Source: Microbacterium sp. CFH 31415
Lineage (GTDB): Bacteria > Actinomycetota > Actinomycetes > Actinomycetales > Microbacteriaceae
Length of the DNA stretch: 64,000 bases
Reading direction: 5' to 3'
Assembly: GCF_022538185.1 (NCBI RefSeq)
Contig: NZ_JAKYXC010000002.1
Span: 310,001-374,000, forward strand
Shown: positions 9,706 to 17,943 of the stretch, piece by piece
Numbering within the stretch: the stretch's first letter is position 1
Layout of the letters: the number at the start of each line of letters is the position of its first letter
Position numbers and translations under genes: made by a program
The notes under the pieces: generated by a model
The model's input: the letters and a program-made list of their open reading frames with translations, nothing else
What the model was told of the DNA's origin: nothing
The model's database searches: none

Positions 9706-10335
9706 CTAGCGGGCCGCGTAGTACTCGACGACGAGCTGGACGTCGCAGACCACGGGGACCTCGGCGCGCTTGGGGCGACGCACGAGACGGGCCTGGAGCT
9801 TGTCGAGCTCGACCTCGAGGTAGCCCGGAACGGGCGGCAGGACGTCGGCGTGGCCGCCGGCGGCTGCGACCTGGAAGGGCTCGGTGCCCTCGCTCTTGGC
9901 CTTGACGTGGATGAGCTGACCCGGCTTCACGCGGAACGACGGGCGGTCGACGAGCTGGCCGTCGACGAGGATGTGACGGTGCACGACGAGCTGGCGCGCC
10001 TGTGCGGTCGTGCGGGCGAAGCCCGAACGGAGCACGAGGGCGTCGAGACGCATCTCGAGGAGCTCGACGAGGTTCTCACCGGTCAGACCCTGGGTGCGGC
10101 GGGCCTCGTTGAACGTGTTGCGCATCTGCTTCTCGCGGATGCCGTACTGCTCGCGCAGACGCTGCTTCTCACGCAGACGGACGGCGTAGTCGCTGTCTTG
10201 CTTGCGCTTGGTGCGGCCGTGCTCACCGGGAGCGTACGGACGCTTCTCGAGGTAGCGGGCGGCCTTCGGGGTGAGTGCCACGCCGAGAGCGCGGGAGAGA
10301 CGGACCTTGCGGCGGTCCTGGGACTTCGTTGCCAC
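9706..10335 (-). CDS. rpsD: 30S ribosomal protein S4
   Basis: S4 is a primary 16S rRNA-binding assembly protein. The 209-residue product has the typical S4 N-terminus (KSQDRRKVRLSRALG) followed by PYAPGEHGRTKRKQDSDYAVRLREKQ and the S4 RNA-binding fold (LEMRLDALVLRSGFARTTAQARQLVVHRHILVDG). The Cys-rich zinc knuckle of some S4 proteins is absent, so this is the zinc-independent form. It is a stand-alone gene, outside the rpsM-rpsK-rpoA operon where many bacteria carry it. A roughly 145-base leader separates it from its likely promoter. Confidence 0.97.
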   Translation of the reverse strand: MATKSQDRRKVRLSRALGVALTPKAARYLEKRPYAPGEHGRTKRKQDSDYAVRLREKQRLREQYGIREKQMRNTFNEARRTQGLTGENLVELLEMRLDALVLRSGFARTTAQARQLVVHRHILVDGQLVDRPSFRVKPGQLIHVKAKSEGTEPFQVAAAGGHADVLPPVPGYLEVELDKLQARLVRRPKRAEVPVVCDVQLVVEYYAAR

Positions 10336-10479
10336 GAAGCGTTCCTTTCGATGACGCGGCCATGTCGATCACGGCTCGCGGACGTATCTCGGTCTCTTCG
10401 CCCTGTCCGGATGCACGCCGGGGCATGCCGGAAGGTCGGTGAAGAAGAGAGAGGATGCCCGAAAACTGTGTTTCGAGCC

Positions 10480-10490
10480 GGTCAAGTTTA
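10480..10490 (-). promoter_or_regulatory. Likely rpsD promoter -10 region, with a long 5' leader
   Basis: On the minus strand TAAACT (10490-10485) is a good -10 hexamer just after the rarA stop. Transcription from here would leave about 145 bases untranslated before rpsD. An overlapping TTGACC (10485-10480) could instead be a -35, but no convincing -10 follows it. A long leader on rpsD would allow feedback by S4, as known in other phyla; no such element is recognised here. Confidence 0.45.
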
Positions 10491-10530
10491 TCAGACGGCG
10501 GCTCGGGACGAGCCCAGCGGATGCCGCGCC

Positions 10531-11883
10531 TCAGCGCTCCCCCGCGAGGATGCGCCGGATCTTCTCGAGCCGTGCCTGCACATCGCGCTCCTGGCCGTGA
10601 TTCGTGGGCTCGTAGTACCGGCGGCCGCGCAGCTCATCGGGAAGGTACTGCTGCGGCGAGACGCCCACCTCGGAGTCGTGCGGGTAGACGTACCCCTTGC
10701 CGTGACCGAGGCGCTTCGCGCCCGGGTAGTGCGCGTCGCGCAGATGCACCGGCACCCGGCCGAAGCCGCCGGCGCGCACGTCGGCGATCGCGGCGTTGAT
10801 CGCGAGGTAGGCGGCGTTCGACTTCGCTGTCGTGGCGAGGTACGCCGTCGCCTCGGCGAGCGGGATGCGCCCTTCGGGCATGCCGATCAGCTGCACGGCG
10901 TCGGCGGCGGCGACCGCGATCCCCAGCGCCTGGGGGTCGGCCAGTCCGATGTCTTCGGCTGCCGAGATGATCAGGCGACGGGCGATGAAGCGGGGGTCCT
11001 CCCCCGCCTCGATCATGCGCGCCAGGTAATGCATCGCAGCGTCGACGTCGGAACCGCGGATCGATTTGATGAACGCGCTGATGACGTCGTAGTGCTCGTC
11101 GCCCTGACGGTCGTAGCGCAGGAGCGCGCGGTCGACCGCCTGCGCGACGTGCTCGGGCGTGATCTGCGGCGGCTCGGAGCCGTCGGCGGTCTCGGCCTCA
11201 TCGTCGGCGGGCTCGGCGAAGGAGGCCGCCGCCTCGAGCGCGGTGAGCGCGCGACGCGCGTCGCCGGACGACAGGCGCACCAGCGCATCGCGGGCCTCAT
11301 CCGTCAGCGCCACCGCCCCGGCAAGACCCCGGGCGTCGGCGACCGCGCGATCGATGAGCAGGCGCAGGTCGTCGTCGGTGAGGGGCTTGAGCGTCAGGAG
11401 CAGCGAGCGGGAGAGCAACGGCGAGATGACCGAGAACGAGGGATTCTCGGTCGTGGCGGCGATCAGGACGACCCAGCCGTTCTCGACGCCCGGCAGCAGG
11501 GCATCCTGCTGCGCCTTCGTGAACCGGTGGATCTCGTCGAGGAAGAGAATCGTCGACTGTCCGTAGAGGTCGCGCTGCGTGAGTGCCTCCTGCATCACCT
11601 CGCGGACGTCTTTCACGCCGGCCGTCACCGCGGAGAGCTCGACGAAACGGCGCCCGGAAGAGCGCGCGATCGCCTGCGCGAGCGTCGTCTTGCCCGTCCC
11701 GGGCGGTCCCCAGAGGATGACGGACGTGGCCGCGCGGGCCGCCGCCTCGGGATTCGCGAGCGTGACCAGAGGCGATCCGGGACGAAGGAGATGTCCTTGC
11801 CCGGCGACCTCGTCGAGCGAGGTCGGACGCATCCGCACCGCAAGGGGCGTCTGCCCCTGGAAGAGCGCGGTCGGAGAAGTCAC
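10531..11883 (-). CDS. rarA: Replication-associated recombination protein A (MgsA/RarA AAA+ ATPase)
   Basis: RarA is a tetrameric AAA+ ATPase acting at stalled replication forks. Of its 450 residues, positions 59-66 form Walker A (GPPGTGKT), ILFLDEIHRF near 112-121 is Walker B, and AATTENPSFSV contains sensor 1. The C-terminal part (SAAEDIGLADPQAL, YPHDSEVGVSPQQYLPDEL) is the RarA oligomerisation region. The start is GTG 11883, preceded at six bases by TAGCCT, which indicates a leaderless transcript. It is divergent from the small membrane protein gene and is followed by rpsD. Confidence 0.95.
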   Translation of the reverse strand: MTSPTALFQGQTPLAVRMRPTSLDEVAGQGHLLRPGSPLVTLANPEAAARAATSVILWGPPGTGKTTLAQAIARSSGRRFVELSAVTAGVKDVREVMQEALTQRDLYGQSTILFLDEIHRFTKAQQDALLPGVENGWVVLIAATTENPSFSVISPLLSRSLLLTLKPLTDDDLRLLIDRAVADARGLAGAVALTDEARDALVRLSSGDARRALTALEAAASFAEPADDEAETADGSEPPQITPEHVAQAVDRALLRYDRQGDEHYDVISAFIKSIRGSDVDAAMHYLARMIEAGEDPRFIARRLIISAAEDIGLADPQALGIAVAAADAVQLIGMPEGRIPLAEATAYLATTAKSNAAYLAINAAIADVRAGGFGRVPVHLRDAHYPGAKRLGHGKGYVYPHDSEVGVSPQQYLPDELRGRRYYEPTNHGQERDVQARLEKIRRILAGER

Positions 11884-11889
11884 CGTCCC

Positions 11890-11895
11890 AGGCTA
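11890..11895 (-). promoter_or_regulatory. -10 element giving a leaderless rarA transcript
   Basis: TAGCCT on the minus strand ends six bases before the GTG of rarA, so transcription should begin at or next to the start codon. There is no Shine-Dalgarno sequence. Confidence 0.6.
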
Positions 11896-11998
11896 GCCCG
11901 CGCCTGCGACGGCGGGCGCGGAGGGAGTTTTGCCGCCGGTGAAGCGGCGCCATAGGATCAACCCGGCCCGGGAACCGACCCGGAGCGGAGGAGGTTCC

Positions 11999-12316
11999 GT
12001 GGCTAACGGTGGCAAGGATCGCGGCTCGCGCGAGGCGCGGGAGCGTGCACGGCTGTACCAGGCGCGTGTGGAGTTCCACAACGGACAGTCTCGCCGCCGC
12101 ACCCGCGACAACCTCATCGCAGGCATCGCCGGTGGCCTGCTGGTCGTCGGCGTCCTCGCCGCGCAGACCGCGTACTTCGTCAGCGGTCCCGGCGCCCCCG
12201 CGCCCGAGCCGACGCAGAGCATGAACCCCGGCGAGACTCCCGCGCCCACCCCCACCGAGACGGGGACGCCGACGGACACGCCCACCCCGAGCGTCACACC
12301 CACTCCGACGCCGTAG
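11999..12316 (+). CDS. Small single-pass membrane protein with Pro/Thr-rich exterior tail
   Basis: This 105-residue protein begins at GTG 11999, preceded by a strong ribosome-binding site (GGAGGAGG, 11987-11994). It has a charged cytoplasmic N-terminus (GKDRGSREARERARLYQAR), one transmembrane helix around residues 41-62 (LIAGIAGGLLVVGVLAAQTAYF) and a C-terminal half of almost only Pro, Thr, Gly and Ser with TPTP repeats. Such tails often span the cell wall or carry glycans. No catalytic residues or known family are recognised. A -10-like TAGGAT lies at 11953-11958. Confidence 0.7.
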   Translation: MANGGKDRGSREARERARLYQARVEFHNGQSRRRTRDNLIAGIAGGLLVVGVLAAQTAYFVSGPGAPAPEPTQSMNPGETPAPTPTETGTPTDTPTPSVTPTPTP

Positions 12317-12343
12317 AACACGGCGGTCCGGGCATCTGAGCAG

Positions 12344-12373
12344 ACGGCTCCCCGTACTAGGCTTGGGAGCCGT
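12344..12373 (+). promoter_or_regulatory. 9-bp inverted repeat around a -10 element upstream of the DUF349 gene
   Basis: ACGGCTCCC (12344-12352) and GGGAGCCGT (12365-12373) are perfect inverted arms separated by 12 bases that contain the -10-like TAGGCT (12358-12363). It could be an operator over the promoter of the DUF349 gene, or a terminator of the preceding small gene. The lack of a T run argues mildly against a terminator. Confidence 0.4.
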
Positions 12374-12416
12374 CCAACCCCCCACAGGCGGCGCGAGCCG
12401 CGATGAGGTGCATCCC

Positions 12417-14021
12417 GTGACTGCTGCAGCAGAGTCCACTCCCGAGTCCACCGGTCCCTCGACCGCGGACACCCAGCCCGAGCCCGAGGTCGTCGACGCC
12501 GACGTCCCCGCGACGGAGGCCTCCGAGAACGTCCGGTCCGACGGCGACGACGCCGTCATCGAGGCCGAGTCCGGCGCGCCCGAGGTCGAAGCGCCTCAGG
12601 CTGCTGAGGCAGCGGGGGCCGAAGCGCCTGCGGAGGCGGAGGTCCCTGACGCCGAGGCTTCTGTTGCCGCGCACGACGCAACCGAAGGCGAGACCGCCGC
12701 GCCCGAGACGTCCGTGACTCCCGCGCCGGCACGTCCGGCCGCGCCGGTGCCGACGCCGCGCCCGCGTGCGACGGTCGCGGCGCAGGTCGCCGCGCCGAGC
12801 GAGCCCTGGGGTCGGGTCGAGGACGACGGCACGGTGTCGGTCCGCGAAGGTGACACATGGCGCGTCGTGGGGCAGTTCCCCGATGGCTCCCCTGAGGAGG
12901 CTCTCGCCTACTTCGAGCGCAAGTACGCCGATCTCGCGAGCGAGGTGACTCTCCTCGAGGTGCGCCGGCGCCGGGGCGGCGCGTCGGCCTCCGACCTGCG
13001 CACCGCTGCCAAGGCCGTGTCGGCCAAGCTCGACGGCGCCGCAGCCGTGGGCGACCTCGCCGCCCTCGAGGCGCGCGTCGCCGCGCTGACCGAGACGCTG
13101 GCCGCGGCATCCGAGTCCGAAGCCGCCGCCGCGCGCGAGGCCGTCGACGAGGCGGTCCGCGCTCGCACCGAGCTGGTGGAGAAGGCTGAGGCCCTCGCCG
13201 GGCGCGACCCGCGCACGGTGCAGTGGAAGCAGGCGACCGCCGAGCTGAACGAGCTGTTCGAGCAGTGGCAGTCGCAGCAGCAGAACGGCCCCCGCCTTCC
13301 GAAGTCGACCGCCCAGCAGCTGTGGAAGCGATTCCGCGACGCGCGTTCGACCGTCGACAAGCACCGCCGAGAGTTCTACGCCGAGCTCGACGAGGTCCAC
13401 AAGGGCGTTCGCGAGCGCAAGACCAAGCTCGTCGAGAAGGCTGAAGCGCTCGCCACGAAGGGCGAGGACGGCATCCCCGCCTACCGCGAGCTCCTCGACC
13501 AGTGGAAGACCGCCGGCCGCGCCGGCAAGAAGGTCGACGACGCCCTCTGGGTGCGCTTCAAGGCAGCCGGTGACGCCCTGTACGGAGCACGCGTCGAGCG
13601 CGAGGCGGCCGACGCCGAGGCATCCCGCGAGAAGATCGAGGCCAAGCGCGCGCTCCTCGTCGAGGCCGGAGCGGTCGCCGATGAGCGCAACCTCGGCAAG
13701 GCACGCACGCTGCTCACCGGAATCCAGCGTCGCTGGGACGAGATAGGGCGCATCTTCCCGCGCGACGCCGAGCGCTCGCTCGACGACGACCTGCGCAAGA
13801 TCGAGCAGGCCCTGCGCACGCGCGAGGACGCAGACTGGAAGAGCAACAATCCCGAGACCAAGGCGCGCGCGAATGACATGACGCGTCAGCTGACCGACGC
13901 GATCGAGAAGCTCGAGGCCGAGCTGGCCGCCGCGAAGCAGTCCGGCGACAAGAAGGCCATCGCCGACGCGACGGACGCGCTCAACGCTCGCAAGGCGTGG
14001 CTGAAGGCGGTCGGAGGCTGA
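12417..14021 (+). CDS. DUF349 repeat protein
   Basis: A 534-residue protein with an acidic, Ala/Pro/Glu-rich unordered N-terminus (about 1-120), a short folded stretch beginning PWGRVEDDGTVSVREGDTWRVVGQFPDG, and three or more DUF349 helical repeats with W-K-x-A-G spacing (QWKQATAELNELFEQW, LLDQWKTAGRAGKKVDDALWVRFKAA, RRWDEIGRIFPRDAERSLDDDLRKIE). The rest is coiled-coil. DUF349 proteins are conserved in actinobacteria and have no agreed biochemical role. I take GTG 12417 as start because GAGGTG lies nine bases upstream. It is monocistronic by position. Confidence 0.85.
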   Translation: MTAAAESTPESTGPSTADTQPEPEVVDADVPATEASENVRSDGDDAVIEAESGAPEVEAPQAAEAAGAEAPAEAEVPDAEASVAAHDATEGETAAPETSVTPAPARPAAPVPTPRPRATVAAQVAAPSEPWGRVEDDGTVSVREGDTWRVVGQFPDGSPEEALAYFERKYADLASEVTLLEVRRRRGGASASDLRTAAKAVSAKLDGAAAVGDLAALEARVAALTETLAAASESEAAAAREAVDEAVRARTELVEKAEALAGRDPRTVQWKQATAELNELFEQWQSQQQNGPRLPKSTAQQLWKRFRDARSTVDKHRREFYAELDEVHKGVRERKTKLVEKAEALATKGEDGIPAYRELLDQWKTAGRAGKKVDDALWVRFKAAGDALYGARVEREAADAEASREKIEAKRALLVEAGAVADERNLGKARTLLTGIQRRWDEIGRIFPRDAERSLDDDLRKIEQALRTREDADWKSNNPETKARANDMTRQLTDAIEKLEAELAAAKQSGDKKAIADATDALNARKAWLKAVGG

Positions 14022-14105
14022 CCCACGATCTCGTCTCCCGCCAGGTTCTCCACAGCGTGGCGGGAACGGTGTCGCGTGCGTTGATCAGTGCGGCACACTG
14101 CCGCT

Positions 14106-14660
14106 ATGGCCTCGCCGTTCCTCTATTTCGTCGATGACCGTCTCTCGCTCGCCGAGCTCATGGCGGCGCGTCTGGACGGCGACGTGGTCGAGCTGGGCGA
14201 CGCCTACATCCCCGCCGACGCGGTCGAGACGCGGGCTCTGCGCGCCGGTTCGCTGACCGGCCTGCTGGGCGACACCCTCGCCGCCACGCATCTCACCGCC
14301 GCCTGGGTGCACGGAGTGCTCTCCAAGCCGCCCTCCCCGCACACCGTGCAGCGCGCCGTGCCGCGGCGGCTGCATCGCGTGCCCAGTCGCCACCTCGTCT
14401 ACCGCGACCTGGCCGTCGATCCTGCCGACCTCGTGACCGTCGGCGGCGTGCGCGTGACGACTCCGGTGCGCACTCTCGAAGATCTCTGCCGGGTCGGCGA
14501 CGACGCGCACACGCGCGCGGCCCGTCTGCTCGCCATGGGCCGGAGCGACCTGGTCGACGCGGCGATCGCACGACTCGAGGCGGGGGCGCTCCCCCACAAG
14601 CGCGCCGCCATCGTCCTGCTGCGCGGCCTCGCCGCCGCAGAGGCCGCTACGACGATGTGA
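14106..14660 (+). CDS. AbiEi-like (type IV antitoxin family) protein, no toxin partner
   Basis: The 184-residue product starts at ATG 14106. Its layout resembles AbiEi-type antitoxins: an N-terminal segment with [28 protein letters not shown], then [26 protein letters not shown]-like strands and the [15 protein letters not shown] signature seen in actinobacterial members. No adjacent AbiEii nucleotidyltransferase toxin is present, so it is an orphan and may be a general regulator. A CACACT hexamer six bases before the ATG suggests a leaderless transcript. Its 3' end overlaps the end of rel by 14 bases. The family call is moderate. Confidence 0.6.
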   Translation: MASPFLYFVDDRLSLAELMAARLDGDVVELGDAYIPADAVETRALRAGSLTGLLGDTLAATHLTAAWVHGVLSKPPSPHTVQRAVPRRLHRVPSRHLVYRDLAVDPADLVTVGGVRVTTPVRTLEDLCRVGDDAHTRAARLLAMGRSDLVDAAIARLEAGALPHKRAAIVLLRGLAAAEAATTM

Positions 14661-16896
14661 CGCGGTAGACGTCGTACACCGCGTCGATCCGTCGCACTGC
14701 GTTGAGGACGCGGTCGAGGTGCACGATGTCACCCATCTCGAACACGAAACGACTCAGGGCCAGCCGGTTGCTCGATGTCGAGACCGACGCCGACAGGATG
14801 TTGACGTGATGCTCGCTGAGCACCCGCGTCACATCGCTGAGCAGGCCGGAGCGGTCGAGCGCCTCTACCTGGATCTGCACGAGGAAGACGCTCTTGGTCG
14901 TCGGGGCCCACTCGACGTCGATCAGACGCTCGGGGTCGTCCATCAGCGACTTGACGTTCGTGCAGTCCGCCCGGTGCACGGACACGCCGCTGCCGCGAGT
15001 GACGAATCCCATGATCTGGTCGCCGGGCACGGGCGTGCAGCACTTCGCGAGCTTGACGAGGATGTCGGGGGCTCCTCGCACGAGGATTCCGCTGTCACCG
15101 TTGCGCGGCTGGCGTGGGCGGCCGACGCCGGGCAGCTCGATCGGACCCGTGCTCGTGTCGTTGGCGCTGACCAGCGCCGTGACCTTCTCGATCACGGACT
15201 GCGTCGACACGTGGCCTTCGCCGACCGCTGCATACAGCGCCGAGACGTCCTCGTAGCGGAGCTGGTGGGCGACCTCGGTGAACGAGTCCTGACTCATCAG
15301 CCGCTGCAGCGGCAGGTTCTGGCGGCGCATCGCGCGGGCGATGGACTCCTTGCCCTGCTCGATGGCCTCTTCTCGCCGCTCCTTGGTGAACCAGCCGCGG
15401 ATCTTGTTGCGTGCGCGCGTGCTCTTGACGAAGCCGAGCCAGTCCTGGCTGGGGCCGGCGTCCGGGTTCTTCGACGTGAACACCTCGACGACGTCGCCGC
15501 TCTTCAGCTCGGACTCGAGCGGCACGAGGCGCCCGTTGACCTTGGCGCCCATCGTGCGATGGCCCACCTCGGTGTGCACGGCATAGCCGAAGTCCACCGG
15601 TGTCGCGCCCGCCGGGAGCCCGATGACGCGTCCCTTCGGCGTGAAGACGTACACCTCTTTCGCGCCGATCTCGAACCGCAGGGAATCGAGGAACTCACCG
15701 GGATCGGCGGTCTCGGCCTGCCAGTCGGAGATGTGCGCGAGCCATGCCATGTCGGTGTCGAGCGCCTTCGTGTCGCTCTTGCCGCCGTTCATCCGCTCTT
15801 TGTACTTCCAGTGTGCGGCGACGCCGTACTCGGCCTGCTGGTGCATCTCGTTGGTGCGGATCTGGATCTCGACGGTGCGCCCGCCCGGACCGATCACGGT
15901 CGTATGGAGCGACTGGTAGAGGTTGAACTTCGGGGTGGCGATGTAGTCCTTGAACCGCCCGGGCAGCGGCGTCCAGCGTGCGTGGATCGCACCGAGGACC
16001 GCGTAGCAGTCGCGCACGCTGCCGACCAGGATGCGGATGCCGATGAGGTCGTAGATGTCGTCGAACTCGCGGCCGCGCACGACCATCTTCTGGTACACCG
16101 AGTACAGCTGCTTCGGACGGCCCATGACGCGGCCGCGGATGCGCAGCTCGCGCAGGTCGGTGTCGACGGCATCGATCACGTTCTGCACGTACTGCTCGCG
16201 CTGCGGGGTGCGCTGCTTGACGAGGCTCTCGATCTCCGCGTACAGCTTCGGGTGCAGCACCGCGAACGAGAGATCCTCGAGCTCGGACTTGATCGCCTGG
16301 ATGCCGAGCCGGTGCGCCAAGGGTGCGTAGATCTCGAGGGTCTCGGTCGCCTTCTTACGCGCCTTCTCGGGTGGAACGAAGCCCCAGGTGCGCGCGTTGT
16401 GAAGGCGGTCTGCCAGCTTGATCAGCAGCACACGGATGTCGCGCGACATCGCGACGATCATCTTGCGGACCGTCTCGGCCTGAGCGCTCTCGCCGTACTT
16501 GACCTTGTCGAGCTTCGTGACGCCGTCGACGAGCATCGCGACCTCGTCGCCGAACTCCGCGGTGAGCGCATCGAGCGCGTAGCCGGTGTCTTCGACGGTG
16601 TCGTGGAGCAGCGCGGCGGCGATCGCCTTCGGCCCCAGCCCGAGGTCGGCCAGGATCTGGGCGACCGCGAGCGGGTGGGTGATGTACGGCTCGCCGCTCT
16701 GACGGGTCTGCCCGCTGTGCGCTTTGTCGGCGACGGCGTACGCGCGCTCGATGATCGAGAGGTCGCCCTTGGGGTGGTGAGTGCGCACCGTGCGGAGAAG
16801 CTGCTCGACGTCGTCGCGCCGGGCGGATCGCGAGAAGATGCGCGGCACGAGGCGGCGAAGCGAGGAGGTCTGGGCGGGAGGGACGGTCTCGGTCAT
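14647..16896 (-). CDS. rel: Bifunctional (p)ppGpp synthetase/hydrolase (RelA/SpoT homolog)
   Basis: Makes and degrades (p)ppGpp in the stringent response. The 749-residue protein carries an HD hydrolase domain with LLHDTVEDT at 97-104, a synthetase domain with RFKDYIA at 314-320 (the RxKD form found in bifunctional enzymes) and [18 protein letters not shown], a TGS domain near 413-476, and a C-terminal ACT domain ([21 protein letters not shown]). Both active sites look intact. It is the last gene of the secD-secF-rel run, 54 bases after secF. Confidence 0.95.
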   Translation of the reverse strand: MTETVPPAQTSSLRRLVPRIFSRSARRDDVEQLLRTVRTHHPKGDLSIIERAYAVADKAHSGQTRQSGEPYITHPLAVAQILADLGLGPKAIAAALLHDTVEDTGYALDALTAEFGDEVAMLVDGVTKLDKVKYGESAQAETVRKMIVAMSRDIRVLLIKLADRLHNARTWGFVPPEKARKKATETLEIYAPLAHRLGIQAIKSELEDLSFAVLHPKLYAEIESLVKQRTPQREQYVQNVIDAVDTDLRELRIRGRVMGRPKQLYSVYQKMVVRGREFDDIYDLIGIRILVGSVRDCYAVLGAIHARWTPLPGRFKDYIATPKFNLYQSLHTTVIGPGGRTVEIQIRTNEMHQQAEYGVAAHWKYKERMNGGKSDTKALDTDMAWLAHISDWQAETADPGEFLDSLRFEIGAKEVYVFTPKGRVIGLPAGATPVDFGYAVHTEVGHRTMGAKVNGRLVPLESELKSGDVVEVFTSKNPDAGPSQDWLGFVKSTRARNKIRGWFTKERREEAIEQGKESIARAMRRQNLPLQRLMSQDSFTEVAHQLRYEDVSALYAAVGEGHVSTQSVIEKVTALVSANDTSTGPIELPGVGRPRQPRNGDSGILVRGAPDILVKLAKCCTPVPGDQIMGFVTRGSGVSVHRADCTNVKSLMDDPERLIDVEWAPTTKSVFLVQIQVEALDRSGLLSDVTRVLSEHHVNILSASVSTSSNRLALSRFVFEMGDIVHLDRVLNAVRRIDAVYDVYRVTSS

Positions 16897-16950
16897 CCGA
16901 ACCCCTCCCCTCCGCTGGACCTCACAATCCTACGCCCGCGCGGATGCGCG

Positions 16951-17943
16951 TCAGGCCGGCGTCCGCGCCAGCTCGCGCGCCGCCAGGACCCGCTCGTCGC
17001 GCGCCTTGATCGCCGGCTCGCCTTCGCGCAGCAGCGAGTACAGCGGCGCCGCCACGAAGATCGTCGAGTAGGCGGCCACGATCGTTCCGACGAAGATCGA
17101 GAGCGACAGGTCGGTGAGCGTCTGAGCGCCCAGCCACAGCGCGCCGATGAACAGGATCGCTCCCGTCGGCAGCACAGCGACGACGGTCGTGTTGATGCTT
17201 CGCACGAGCGTTTGGTTGACGGCGAGGTTGACGGACTCGCCGAACGTGCGACCCGACACCTCACCGTCTTCACTGGTGTTCTCCCGGATCTTGTCGAACA
17301 CGACAGTGGTGTCGTACAGCGCATACGAGAGGATCGTCAGGAATCCGATGACGGCCGCCGGCGAGATCTCGAACCCGAAGAGCGCGTAGACGCCGACGGT
17401 GATGATGAGCACGTCCACGAGGCCGATGATGGCCGAGACCGACATCTTCCAGGTCCGGAAGTACAGCGCGAGGATGATGAAGGTCAGCGCGAGGAAGATC
17501 GCGAGACCCCACAGCGACTGGCGGGTGACGTCGGCTCCCCAGCTGGGGCCGATGAACGACGCACTGACTTCGCTCTCGGGGACGCCGTAGGCGTCGGCAA
17601 GCGCAGTCGCGACCTCGCGGCTCTCGGCGTCCTCGAGCTGATCGGTCTGCACGCGCACGGCGTCGTCGCCGATCGTGACCACCTTCGTCGTGGCGTCGGG
17701 GACGACGCTGTGCACGGCGTCGGTGGCCAGGGACTGGTCGACGGGGGTGCTCACGCCGCTCACGGTGAACTGGGAGCCGCCGGTGAACTCGATGGAGAAC
17801 TGGATGGGACGGAACAGCGGCACCAGCGCGGAGCCGATCACGAGGATCGCCGCGATGAGGAACCACAGGCGACGACGAGCGATGAAGGGGAACGAGGTCT
17901 TGCCCGTGTAGAGGTCGTTGCCGAACTGGCTCATGGAGCGCAT
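16951..17943 (-). CDS. secF: Protein translocase subunit SecF
   Basis: SecF, with SecD, uses the proton gradient to finish Sec-dependent export. The 330-residue protein has an N-terminal helix, a periplasmic-type domain with the signature IEFTGGSQFTVSG, and a five-helix C-terminal bundle including ALYDTTVVFDKIREN and SVNLAVNQTLVRSINTT. Its ATG shares one base with the secD stop (TGATG), so the two are translationally coupled. An alternative start is the ATG three codons on (MSQFGND). Confidence 0.95.
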   Translation of the reverse strand: MRSMSQFGNDLYTGKTSFPFIARRRLWFLIAAILVIGSALVPLFRPIQFSIEFTGGSQFTVSGVSTPVDQSLATDAVHSVVPDATTKVVTIGDDAVRVQTDQLEDAESREVATALADAYGVPESEVSASFIGPSWGADVTRQSLWGLAIFLALTFIILALYFRTWKMSVSAIIGLVDVLIITVGVYALFGFEISPAAVIGFLTILSYALYDTTVVFDKIRENTSEDGEVSGRTFGESVNLAVNQTLVRSINTTVVAVLPTGAILFIGALWLGAQTLTDLSLSIFVGTIVAAYSTIFVAAPLYSLLREGEPAIKARDERVLAARELARTPA

